A DNA stretch of 64,000 nucleotides, from assembly GCA_021234155.1 (NCBI GenBank), contig JAJEKV010000062.1, positions 6,418,432 to 6,482,431 on the forward strand, read 5' to 3'. The position numbers were made by a program, and so were the translations under genes. The notes under the pieces were generated by a model that did not search any database, had not been told where the DNA came from, and saw only the letters and a list, made by a program, of their open reading frames with translations. Source of the DNA: Isoetes taiwanensis (Eukaryota; Streptophyta; Lycopodiopsida; Isoetales; Isoetaceae). Below are positions 11,137 through 22,331 of the stretch, in pieces (positions within the stretch are counted from its first letter, which is position 1; each line of letters opens with the position of its first letter).

Positions 11137-11531
11137 AACCGACGCCTCTGGATATGCCAGCTACGAATGCATCATACATCCCTCTTCTTATGCATGATTT
11201 TGAGTTTGATGCATTGTGATGTGGTAGATTTCTACAATTTCAATATTTGTCATTATGAATGTTACTGATGTTTGATTATGGTGCTTGTAGATGGAGGCGA
11301 GAGGCGAGGGTTTGAGAATAGGGAGCCAGAGATCATTGTGATTAGTGACGAGAGTGGCGAGTCCAGATCAGATGCACAGTCAGTGGTTGAATGCCAAGAG
11401 AGGGAGAGGACACCTGATCTTTTGAGTAGTTTGGTCGGCTGCAGGGATTCGTGAGAGATGTTTGCAGCATGGTTCAAGAATTACGAATAGCATCAACACA
11501 TTATATCGAATCCAAGATCGTGGGATCCTTG
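11137..11531 (+). pseudogene. Replitron-like C-terminal exon, palindrome left arm
   Basis: This is the inverted partner of 11700-12073. It contains a short intron-like end (gtgcttgtag/) and then a frame starting DGGERRGF with the EIIVISDES motif. That parallels the acceptor and EVIVINDSS segment of the plus-strand copy at 34141-34542. This arm keeps about 25 nt (11394-11418) that the other arm has lost, but hits a stop at 11452-11454. It is a partial copy joined upstream to LINE ORF1-like sequence. Confidence 0.55.
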
Positions 11532-14000
11532 GAGAGGTGGTGTTAATTCCCGCAGTTTTGGGAAGAGGTGCTCGACGCATCCCAACCTCAGTAGAGCTCA
11601 TTCTTCGGATTCCACCTTGCGCAGCTCCTTCACAACGAGAAGCTCTACGAGGTTCGGCGCGACTTAAGAGCACCTCTTTCCAAAACCGCACTAATACCCC
11701 GCCTCAAGGAGATCCACAGATGCTTGGATTCGATCCAATGTGTTCGCCAATGCTATTCGTAATTCTTGAACCGCCGCGCAAACATCTCTCGTGGAATCCT
11801 CTGCTTTAGCCAAACTACTCAAAAAGGCATTCAACCACTGACTGTGCATCTGATATGGACTTGCCACTCTCGTCACTAATCACAATGATCTCTGGCTCCC
11901 TATTCTCAAACCCTCGCCTCTTGCCTCCATCTACAAGCACCATAATCAAACATCAGTAACATTCATAATGACAAATATTGAAATTGTAGAAATCTACCAC
12001 ATCACAATGCATCAAACTCAAAATCATGCATATCAAGAGGGATGTATGATGCATCCGTAGCCGGCATATACGAAGGCACCGCACCCCTCTGTCCACATGA
12101 ACAAACTCATCCCCACTGCTACCACGTTCTGCACTGCCTTCCATATTCTCAAAAACATCACCACTATCCCGACTCGCCTCCTTCTCTTGCCTATTCGCTC
12201 AACAGGCACGATTCCAGGTTGACTCCCAAACAAGGCCATTTTTACATCCTTGTACGTGCATTGTTCAGGGGCTAGCATTATCCGCCACGCCGCCTGCACA
12301 CGCTCAAGGGAAATGTATGCCAAATTACTCGGCAGAACCCAAGAGCTTGCCAACCTGAACTTCATGGTCTGAAGCATTGCCTTCACAGTATGCACAAAGG
12401 AGGCCGTTCAGAATTTGCCAGTATGGTACAGAAGGTAATGAAATGCTCTTTTCATAATGTTGTGATTATGAAGCGTGATCACGTGCTTGCTATCTCCAGC
12501 ACCATAGAGGGCATACAGTTCTTTCCCATACCTCACCTGCTCAGCCGTAACATTGTGCATATGGACCTTAAAATAAAGCTTGCCTATATCCTTCAGGCAG
12601 TAACCAACTATGTCCTCGAAGCAATGCAGTCTACTTCCCGTTAGGGCCTTGCAAAGGATAGTTGCACCAGGGGGTCTACTGTCCTTCCATCCCAAGAAGT
12701 TTTTGATCCTAACATTTACGCTGCTCGGCATCTTAGCCTGCAATCTCATAACAGACTGAACGTATAGATGGTCCATCGACGACCCTCCCTCTAAGGCCAC
12801 AACCTCGGCCTCACAATTTTGCTCCAAAAACTCCACCATTCTGTCATACAAAGATACAGGAACACTACACCCCCAAACACTATTGTCACACTAACATCCA
12901 AAGCCGCAGGCACATCCACCACTTCCTCACTAGGGCCGCTCGCTATGTCTTCGCTCACATGCTCTTCAACACTGCGGATCTTTCTCAGTCTACCTCGTTC
13001 GTGCTTTCCCCCTCTTCCCTTGCTCACGTAGGTCCTTCCATCTCCCTCAGACCATCTCCCTCAGACTCTGGCATGCTCCTTCTTCCGACGAACAGGGCGA
13101 CAACATCATCGAGCGTAACCTAGTTTTTTTCTCCCTCTCCTTGCGGCATCTCCCCTTCCCTTTTACTCACATCCCTCTAGTTCCCGGATATAAGGCGGTT
13201 AATGCGGTCTTCAAATACAAAGAATGGGTGAAGAGGTCGCCTATCACCACTAGCTTAACCCTCTTTGGCACCTCACCACCTCTTTTCCAAGCACCACCTC
13301 TTCCCTTAAATTCTCGCACCGTTGTGCACGCCCCAACCTGAACACATCCCTAAAACTACCATTCCCCTCAACAACGAATTTGTTGCTCCTCGTCCCTTCC
13401 GCTCCCCATGTCTGGCGGGGCTCTTCTCTCAAGGCTTGATTTCCTTCTACATTCACCTTGCTTGCTCGTCTCTGGCAGTCGGCCCTCCTAATCCAGACTG
13501 TGAAATATGTTTCCTCCATCTCTGCTTCCGTAAGTGCCACAGCAGACATCCTAAAGCAGCACCCTGGGAATGGGCATATGATACGTCTTTACCTTTAACC
13601 TCGCTGCTCGACGCAGATCCATCTCCACTCCTTTTCCTAACCCACACAATTCTTTGTCAGCCTCCCCCTGGACTAAGCACGAACCCCTCTCTTTGACTCC
13701 GGCCTGTGCTCCTGCGCTCTCAACCAAGAACACAACAATCCTTCTACCTCGATTTCAACCTCAGGCCCTCGGCTCCAAAGCAAAACCACAACAAACACAA
13801 TTCACAATTCATTGTCCAAACATTCTCCCTCTATTCGGAATTTGCAAAAACAACCAAGACTACTGACTTTCCTTCCACTGAGAACCTGTCACCATCGGCC
13901 CTGCCCTTCACAATTCACAGTTCCGTCCACAATTTCCCTCCCTGACGCCGATCACGACCAGCACACAGAGTCTACACAAGCCTACAATTCCTACCCACAA
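11532..14000 (-). pseudogene. Replitron-like HUH endonuclease, copy A, broken
   Basis: Read on the minus strand. The N-terminal part (13950-13030) is a serine-, proline- and arginine-rich region. At about 12930-12880 lies a basic/acidic linker and a VTIVFGG strand (motif I position of HUH nucleases), followed by a frameshift near 12855. At 12851-12408 comes a frame with the motif II region (ALEGGSSMDHLYVQSV, where the second His of HUH is Tyr), conserved VRIKNFLGWK, and the motif III tyrosine/lysine pair in VGYCLKD. Next is the RYGKELYALYGAG segment and a long conserved C-terminal region (12395-12033). A C-terminal helical exon follows at 11960-11550 (EIIVISDES, then a coiled segment), itself frameshifted. 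I assign it to the Replitron-type HUH family from the motif layout. It is not a functional gene. Confidence 0.5.
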
Positions 14001-14392
14001 AACAAAACCACACATAACACTCACCAGCATAATCCATGGCGCTCCTGCTAGTCGCTCCAAGAGCACACATTCTATTGGGATTATCGCTCTGTGCTTGATT
14101 TGAGGACTCATTTCTTCTTTAGATCTTGCCTGAGGGTTTTCAGATTTTAGAGCTGGAAACATTCTGTATATTTCCCACTTGTTGGTCAATTTCAAAGGAA
14201 ATTTTAAAGAGCAATTGCCACTCTTAACTATCACCCCTTTGGGTATGCTCGCCTTCGCTGGAATGGCTACACAAACCCTTGGCCCTCTGGCTATGGAATG
14301 TGAGATATAAGTGCCTATTATGTTAGCAATAATCTTAAAAAACTTAGGTATCAGGATGTCTGGAGGTAGGTGTTCAATTTCCAACCACACTG
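13985..14392 (-). pseudogene. LINE ORF1-like segment fused to Replitron copy B
   Basis: On the minus strand, directly after the codons for LFMWT shared with copy A, the sequence changes to a frame beginning VWLEIEHLPPDILIP. It continues with IIANIIGTYI and a RVCVAI strand. This resembles the 'pVWveipdLP ... ia..iGk ... RVCV' core of DUF4283-containing LINE ORF1 proteins. The open frame stays continuous from the Replitron-like segment into this part (14435 down to 13908), giving a potential chimera. It is most simply a rearrangement junction. Confidence 0.45.
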
Positions 14393-16200
14393 TCCACATG
14401 AACAAACTCGTCCCCACTGCTACCACGTTCTGCACTACCCTTCATATCCTCAAAAACATCACCACTATCCCAGACTCGCCTCCTTCTCTTTCCTATTCGC
14501 TCAACAGGCACGATTCCAGGTTGACTCCCAAACAAGGTCATTCTTACATCTTTCTACGCGCACCGTTCAGGGGCTAGCATTATCCGCCACGCCACCTGCA
14601 CACACTCAAGGGAAATGTATACCAAGTTATTCGGCAGAACCCAAGAGCTTGCCAACCTGAACTTTGTGGTTTGAAGCATTGCCTTCACAGTATGCACAAA
14701 GGAGGCCGTTCGGAATCTGCCAGTATGGTAAATAAGGTAATGAAATGCTCTTTTCATAATGTTGTGATTATCAAGCATGATCACGTGCTTGATATCCCCA
14801 GCACCATAGAGAGCATACAGTTCTTTCCCAGACCTCACCTGCTCAGCCGTGACATTGTATTGTGCATATGGACCTTTAAATGAAGCTTGCCTATATCTTT
14901 CAAGCAGTAACCAACTATGCCCTCGAAGCAGTGCAGTCTATTTCCCGTTAGGGCCTTGCAAAGGATAATTGCACCAGCGGGTCTACTGTCCTTCCATCCC
15001 AGGAAGTTTTTGATCCTAACATTTACGTTGCTCGGCGTCTTAGCCTGCAATCTCATAACAGACTGAACACGTAAATGGTCCATGGACGACCCTCGCTCTA
15101 AGGCCACAACCCCGGCCTCACAATTTTGCTCCAAAAACTCCATCATTCTGTCATACAAAGACACAGGAACATCTACACCCCCAAACACTATTATCACACT
15201 AACATCCAAAGCCACAGGCACATCCACCACTTCCTCACCAGGGCCGCTCGCTATGTCTTCGCTCACATGCTCTTCCAACACATGCGGATCTTCCTCCGGC
15301 CTACCCTCGGGTCTGGGCTTCCCCCTCTACCCTTGCTCATGTATGCGTCCTTCCATCTTCCTCGGACTACGGCATACTACCTTCTTCCAACGAACAGGGG
15401 CGACAACATCATCGAGCGTAGCTTTTTTTTCTCCCTCTCCTTGCAGCACCTCCCCTTCCCCTTTTACACCCCCTCTAGTTCCTGGATATAAGGCCGGTGT
15501 ACGATCTTCAAATACGACAGCAGCCAAGAACGCCTATCACCACTAGCGAACCCACTACTAGCAGCCTCACCACTCTCTTTTCCAAGCACCACCTCTCCCC
15601 TTAAATTCTCGGACCAATCGTGCATCGCCCCAGCCTAACACATCCCGAAAACTACCATCCCCTCAACAACGAATTTCGTGCTCCCCCGGTCCCTCCCGCT
15701 CTTCATGTCACAACGCAGGCTCTTCTCTGCGCGTCATTTCCTTCTACATTCACCTTGCTTGCTCGTCTCGGCGGTCGCCCTCCCAATCAGGGATCTGTGA
15801 AATATGCCATCATCTCGCGCCAAATGCCACAACAGACATCCCTGAGCAAAGACTGAATGGGCATACGATACGTCTTTACCTTTAACCTCGCTGTTCGGCG
15901 CAGATCCATCCCCACTCCTCCTTCTTACCCACACAATTCTTTGTCGGCCTCCCCACAGGTGAGCTCTCAATCCCTCTCCTCAACTCACAATTCTTTTTGT
16001 CACCTCCCCCGACCGAGCTCGAAAACCACTCTCCGTGCCTTGCTCCTTCTATTTCTAAACCATACACTCACAAATCCGGCTCCCCCAAAGAAGCTCGAAC
16101 CAATTCCCTCCCGGCAAGCAGCTCGAACACCTCCAAAAAATACCACAGATATACGATTTTGCATACATACGCCCCCAAAATCTAGGCCCAACCATTGGTG
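14390..16200 (-). pseudogene. Replitron-like HUH endonuclease, copy B, broken
   Basis: A direct repeat of copy A offset by about 2.30 kb (for example 'ccactgctaccacgttctgc' at 12112 and 14413). On the minus strand, 15281-14835 keeps one open frame through the N-terminal linker, the motif I strand (VIIVFGG), the helix SLYDRMMEFLEQN, the motif II region (ALERGSSMDHLRVQSV, second HUH His replaced by Arg), VRIKNFLGWK and motif III (VGYCLKD). A frameshift near 14845 separates the C-terminal block (14838-14554). Upstream, 15300-16200 holds the basic, Ser/Pro-rich N-terminal part in several frames. Copy B keeps DVPVSLYDR intact where copy A is frameshifted. Its last exon is replaced by LINE ORF1-like sequence. 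Confidence 0.5.
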
Positions 16201-16850
16201 AGATACCCTCCCCAAATACCAAACAAAATAATTAGAAGTTTATATCTATAACAATTTATAAATTATAGATTGGAAAACAATATGTTGTATGAACTTAAAT
16301 ATTGAATATTTATTCAAATCAACATCACTATGTAGAAGCATGCCTTTGGGGCCAAAATGTTGAAATGCGTAGTCTTGCTACAAATTGCAAAATGCACATC
16401 TGCCAAAAGCAATGCATAAAATTAAAGTATTGTCAAATGGGCAACCAGATCTTTCTATGGTGAATGCAATATATTAAGTTACAAAAAAGGAAAGATGAAG
16501 TTGATTTTGTGTATACCTTTGTTGTGGATAAAGACAAACTTCCCTATAGCATGTAAACATTGAGCCTTGCAATATGAATTCACAGGGAACTTATATCAAC
16601 CAAAACATATACATAAGTTAGAGGTCTATCCTAAAGATGTTATTTGGGAGCCATTCCAATGGGCAAACCATTGATGCGTTAGCATCTTGTTTCTACAACA
16701 CAATACCAAAACCTTAGCCCTAACATTACCAAAATACCCTCCCGCAATACGAAACGAATTGGGCAAACTATATATAGGATACACATATATATATATGAGG
16801 ATAATATGGGTTACAATGTACCAAGAAATTCTTTCTTACTCAAAATCATA
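16201..16850. other. AT-rich spacer
   Basis: No coding region recognised. It includes a short (TA)n run near 16788-16797. It could be 3' flank or UTR of the minus-strand candidate gene to its right. Confidence 0.5.
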
Positions 16851-16853
16851 AAT

Positions 16854-17329
16854 CTATGCAATTGGTACCAGAACTTCAGCATTGCTGGCCTTCAAAGTGG
16901 CAATAAAAAAGATTTTGATGCGAAAAGACACACTTGGATATGGTAACGCTGATCGTGACAGAAAGGCCAAACGTATTACTCTCTTCTCACCCATCCTTTG
17001 ATCTCCATTCCCAACCTGTTGAATAAATAAATCATTCAATTATTCAAAACCAAAGGCATGAAAGCTGAAAAATGCAGACCCTGAAGGACGAATGATGAAG
17101 CAATTCGTGGAAGAGATCTAGGCAAAAATTTCTCTGCAACAGGAATCAGAAAAGTTTTAAGTTTGCCTAAAAAAAAAAATTTAAGCAAAGCATGAGGAAT
17201 CGATCATTCTTACCTTCGAAGAATAGGAACGAAAGGGCGCTTCATACGATTGCTAGCCTGTGACAGCCGACACCGACGGCCAGCAAATCTGGCGACAAAT
17301 CTCCCACTCGAACCAACCAGAGACGCCAT
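16854..17329 (-). CDS. Candidate small gene with mitochondrial-type N-terminus
   Basis: An ATG at 17329-17327 opens a 116-nt exon ending at a strong donor (CGAAG/gtaaga, 17214). Its 38 residues begin MASLVGSSGRFVARFAGRR and contain about nine Arg/Lys, many Ser/Ala and no acidic residue, the composition of a plant mitochondrial or plastid transit peptide. Downstream on the same strand are two plausible exons (17120-17075 after 'cctgttgcag', and 17011-16854 after 'ttattcaacag'), but I could not fix their phase. I do not recognise the mature part. The gene is co-oriented with the endonuclease gene that starts at 21920, whose stop is about 410 bp away. A small nuclear-encoded organellar protein is the simplest guess. 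Confidence 0.35.
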
Positions 17330-17738
17330 GTCAAACGTTTTAGGGTTCTGATTTTTATTTTATCTTTAGCTTTTACTTTCTTTTTAAGAGCATAAATCAC
17401 TATCGAGCTTCGCCCTTCTTTAATTGATTACCTATAAAAAAATACTATATTGATTTACATTCCTAGTGCATTAACGTAAACTATTTTAAGTTCCGCATCA
17501 TTTGTTGTGCATTCCTGATTATGTTCGTGCTCTTATTTCATATTGGTTTCAGACTACTACGGTAGAAGCGTTTTGAATCATCAGACTATTTTATTACAGT
17601 CACAATTGAAGTTGGGTTTACTTTTCAGATAACATTCAACTCAGACTATTTTCAGATCTTTGAGAGAGCTCCAAAATTGTTCATGCTCTGCAACATAATA
17701 ATTTAGTGGAAAAAACTGCTCAAAGCCGTCTGTCAGAC
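17330..17738. other. Intergenic between the candidate small gene and the endonuclease 3' end
   Basis: AT-rich. It would contain the small gene's promoter and the 3' UTR of the endonuclease gene. I see no unambiguous polyadenylation signal. Confidence 0.4.
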
Positions 17739-20700
17739 CTACAGCAACCTAACATGTAAATCTGACTTCACATCTTCTATGAAAGCCTTCAAATCTCTAA
17801 CCCGGACATTGTGCTCATCTTCAATATCCGGTGATAAATCTATCATAACAATGCCATTGCCAATTTTTTGTCTATGGTCTGTTCTCTCACGCCTTTGCTG
17901 AGGTGATGGGGTGGTCAGATCAACAACCTCTACATCACCAGGCACGTGAATATTCGTGCTTCCACATACTATAGGACGCAAACTAGGGCAGCTCTGATCC
18001 TTAATAGCAGTCCTGTCATAATTTCTTGAGGGCACACTTAAAACCATTGAGCAATCCATTAAAATAGACTTTCTAAATGAATCTTTAAATCCATTGCTGT
18101 TATGCAGATCGTTCTTTGGTTCCAATCTCTTCCCTGCTTGATTAGTTAAACTATCATAGCTCCGTTGATAGTGACCTCCCGTAATAGTTTCATTATGCCC
18201 ATCCAACTCTGAAATATGGCACAATGATAGATTGTCCATTTTCCTCCATAACTCATTGTCATGCAAAGTCGAATTGATCGTCTCTATGAACTCTGCTGGA
18301 ATAAGTTGTTTTGTCTTTCTTTTTTGTTTTGACTTTGCAGCTTTTTTGCGTCTGAATTCGTCCACCTTGCCTGGGTACGCTCTGCAGTAACAAATTTGGA
18401 TAGTAAAATACCAAATGATATAATAGTCTAGTTTCTACAGCAATACCAGCACCCTTATATGCTGCTTAGTCCTGATAGAGTAACAGAATTACCTGTTCAC
18501 TATATCAGCACGTATAATGCTGCTTTTTATCTCTGGTTGTCCTGTCCAATTAACTTCATAATGCTCGATATTATGGAGGGTGCGGACCTTTACGATTTCA
18601 GAAAGTTTGTACTGTGTTGGTACTGGTTCAGATACCTAAACAAAAAATTTTGAACTTTTGTTTGAAAAGAAACCTAACACGTAATAATAATTTCAGAAAT
18701 CATTAATTTCAAGAGTCATATACAGCTTTTGTTGCTAGGAACCTCCGAATATCTCTTTCTGCAAGCTTGGGCAAAATATAATCATCTGCAAAATAAAACA
18801 TGTCATTCTCCATACAGAACGAATTTTGTGCTTTACAAATGTTTTTATATAAACATAAAAGTTCCTTCCAAAACAAGTTGGATTTCTTTTTTGCATCAGA
18901 AACCATTGTGCAAGACAAGTCAATTATGACATTACAACATGGAGGTAGAAATACAACAACTAAATTTTGCAAAAGAACGAGATACTTATGCAAAACTTGC
19001 TTGCCTGTTTTTTCCTGTGGCCAGTCAAATTCCCTTCTACAGATACTCCTGAGCTCTTCCAGTCGAACAGGGATCTCCATAAGCATCCTGCCATACATAA
19101 AATATTGGATGGCATTCAAACAGGAGAGGATCGCCCAGTATATGTACATGCTCTTTCCACAACATTATCTTTCTTGCCAATAAAACACTTTCTAAACAAC
19201 ATAGTGGTATGCACTTTTATATGTGGCACACTTCTGTCACAGAGTAAGGGCTACATTTGAAGGACCGCCTCACAAGAACTACATGATCATGCTTGAGAAG
19301 AAATTATTAACAGGAAAGGCCCATGGAAACACAATGTCTCCCTATTTTAATTCATTCCACCTGAAATTAACTTTTCAGAGTGCATATATACGGGAATGCA
19401 AGAGATTCCGTTGGTACATGCATTAGAGCACACATTATGAGTGTATACTATAAAGGATGGGTAGAAAACAATTACTTATCATGACAAACGATTACTAAAA
19501 AGAAGAAATGATGGACATTATGTACAGTAACTTCACAAAGACAATAGGGTTGAACTTTACATTTGTGCAGGATAAGAAGTTGCAGAATGGCACTTTGGAT
19601 TCTTATACCCAAGGATAGCTTCATGAACCACTTGCTTGTCTCTTACCATGGATTTCGCATCTGCATCATTACATTGAGAAACTAGATGCATAAAGAACAA
19701 GCTGTCTAGAATCATGATAACCATGACCCAAAATGGCATACCAGCATTTACATTTTCTTTATCGTCATAGTCTTTTCCAAGGCCCTTAATATATTTCGAC
19801 AAGCATTTGACAGATACTTCAACTTTTCCATAAGCTACCATCTCAAGAAAGCCTTCACCAATTTTTTGAACAAGATATTTGGCCTTTTTCTAAAAAAACC
19901 ACTAACACGTCCAATGGAGGCTCAGAGCTCTTTCAAAACAACACAGAAATTACCAGAATATGCCTTCATTACATAGATACATAATAATTATAACCACACT
20001 AAACTTTTTGGAATAATAATACTTACTGGACCAAGGCCATGAAGTCCTGGGAAGTAGTCACAGCCCAAAAGAAGAGCTAAAGAAATCTGCAGCATTATTC
20101 AAAGGCCGCAGGTTAAATAAAAGCATCACTTCTAATGTCAACTCTAAGAGCATTTCGCACATAAATGACATTTTTTAAATTGCAACACAAACTTAAGCCA
20201 TATCAAACTTAGCACCATTCCTCAATCATCATAGTAATATAGAAATATGGCCATTCTAGATTAAATTATTTCTTTATTCCGATAGTTAGTTCTGAACCTG
20301 AATGAACTTCAAGAAATAAGAAATGCAACCAAATACCAAGGAGTTTCGGCCATATCCAAGCTCCCATGTTATTCTCTCCATTATATACATGATGACATGG
20401 CCATCACATATTAACCCAAATAATAATGTAACTTTCTTCATTAACAATGCATTTCAAATAAATGCAAGCGCATAAACCGGATAGGAACGCCATATGTTGA
20501 TGTCCTAAGCTAATACCATAAAAGGGGAACATCTACGAAACATTTACCATCTGTTCCACAATAATCAGGAATTTAAAAGATGTATTTTACACATTTGAAG
20601 CGTTTAAGTGTTATTCACTCTATAACAAGATTTCATCTTACAGCAATTAAAAAAAATATGCATTTTAGGCAGAAGGTAGTTTATAGCATTAGCACAACTC

Positions 20701-21920
20701 CACGAGATCCAAAATAAAACCATGCCTGAGTTTCCAAGTATAATTTCTTTATAAACTGTTTTTGCACCAAACAGAAATGCATCTGAGTCCGCGGTGAGGC
20801 ACCCATCCTGAAAACACATACATAAATGTCACTAAATTTAATCGTAAAACTTCATAAATGATGTTGGTGCAGAGTAAAACTCTTGAATAGGGCACAATTC
20901 TTTAAAGCTCAACATGAAGGCATGTTAACTCAATTCGGGGAAGAAGGCCAGAAAGGGACTTGAACTTGCAATGTGTAAAAAGAAGCCTGCCATTAATTTA
21001 TCTGTCCAGTTGACTCTCAATACTTGATATGAACATTTACCGCAGGCTAATGTCCTCAAACTGTTTAGCTTCTTACCATGCAATATACAAACCTATACAG
21101 TCATGCAGGTGCAGAACTTACACACAGTCCCATGGCATTGAAAGTTGCGCATTGTGCTTCCGCTTCTTCCAAGCTGGTGTACAATAATATGGAAGGTTAA
21201 CTAAAAGGGAAGGAAAAAGAAAAATGAGAGGAGGAGGAGCTGCTGCAACATACGCATAGATGTTACCTTGTCACACAAGGGATTCCCATTGCAAGTCCAA
21301 GGGCCTTAGCTTCCTCAATCATTCTACCAAATTCAGATCCTCTGTTCCTCTTTACAGGACCTATCTTTTCCTGGATAAGAAGAGCTTTTAGCTAGAGAGA
21401 AGAAAATGCAGCAACTGACTGGAAAGCAGAAGGTGAAATGGAAGCATGCCTTTCTACATTGTTCTCGTGTGTGAAGCCCATTTCCACTGGATTGCAAACG
21501 CCGGTTATAAACAGCTAATTTTAAAGCAGGCACAGTGCCATCTACAATGCATTTATAGAGCTAAGGTAGTCAGAATTCTAAAGTCCAGAAAGGAGTATGG
21601 ACAAGAGAAACTTACCTGCAACAAATATAAGCTGGCAATTGAGGGCTACCAAAGCTCTTATTCTGTGAAACAAGCCACGCAAATGTGGTTTGTCCTTCAC
21701 GTTTCCACCGTTTACTCTGGCGAGTTGAACGACCCAATAAGATAAGTCGATGCATAGCCGCTTGTTCCTGCATTTAAGTCATTCTTCCACTCTGGTGAAC
21801 CATTTCGACAAAACTGGATAGGAAATCAAAAAAAGGCAGAAATCATGCTTACGCCAAATGCTCCAAGGGCAGCTCTTGTTTGGTGGGCTCAAGAATGTCC
21901 CAGAGTTTGTGCACCCCCAT
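17739..21920 (-). CDS. SEND1: GEN-like flap/Holliday-junction endonuclease (SEND1 type), 14 exons
   Basis: A Rad2/XPG-family structure-specific nuclease acting on flap and Holliday-junction DNA in the nucleus. Exons (high to low): 21920-21853, 21767-21616, 21541-21458, 21384-21267, 21173-21122, 20807-20726, 20431-20337, 20086-20027, 19889-19742, 19681-19561, 19087-19005, 18785-18724, 18635-18493, 18381-17739. They sum to 1911 nt, 636 codons plus stop, in frame throughout. It starts MGVHKLWDILEP, as in SEND1-type proteins; the N-terminal domain holds D30 and D74 (DGT). The internal domain has E144/E146 (EEAEA), D165/D167 (TADSDAF) and D227 (LLLGCDY), then a helix-two-turn-helix. A chromodomain-like segment (HYEVNW...IIRADIV) follows in exons 13-14. 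The tail has a basic cluster at 433-447 (likely NLS) and two SUMO-binding-like motifs. Two introns use GC donors; the exon 6/7 junction is the least certain. All catalytic residues are present, so it is probably functional. Confidence 0.9.
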
Positions 21921-21980
21921 CTCCGCTTAAATTTCCCTCCTACGCTAACTCCATAGCATTTGAACGGCCATTTTGAACCT

Positions 21981-22001
21981 GATAAAATATAATATATAGG
22001 A
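21981..22001 (-). promoter_or_regulatory. Possible core promoter of the endonuclease gene
   Basis: On the minus strand, a TATA-rich stretch (CCTATATATTATATTTTATC) lies 60-80 bp before the start codon at 21920. No other TATA-like element is closer. Its position would imply a short 5' UTR. Confidence 0.3.
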
Positions 22002-22331
22002 CCCTATTTTTACCACAAATTTATTATTTCTCTATCTTAACATATATAATTATTATAGTCTTACCTTAGCATTTTGACACGTTAGTAAATTTTGTGCGCA
22101 ACACTCCTTTGTAAATTTTGTTGACACGTTTCAGATATTATCAGACTATAAAAAGTGGATAGCGCCGCTTCACGCCGTTTCCCAGACTTCTACCGATACA
22201 GCTATTTCCATGCTGATAGCCAGTAGCCAGATTGAAGCTGATGAATCTCAGGAGAGGAAAATGCGAATCAATGTGTGAGCTGAAAGGAGAAGACGGTCAA
22301 TGCCCAAATTAGGCTATGAAAGGGAGCATAC
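22002..22331. other. Spacer between the endonuclease 5' side and the TIC-like fragment
   Basis: AT-rich at its left end. A plus-strand 'actataaaaag' near 22145 resembles a TATA box but precedes no recognisable plus-strand gene. Confidence 0.4.

Noticed and set aside
18800-19260. Plus-strand frames of 97-127 codons
   Set aside because: They overlap introns and exons 11-12 of the nuclease gene on the other strand and match nothing.
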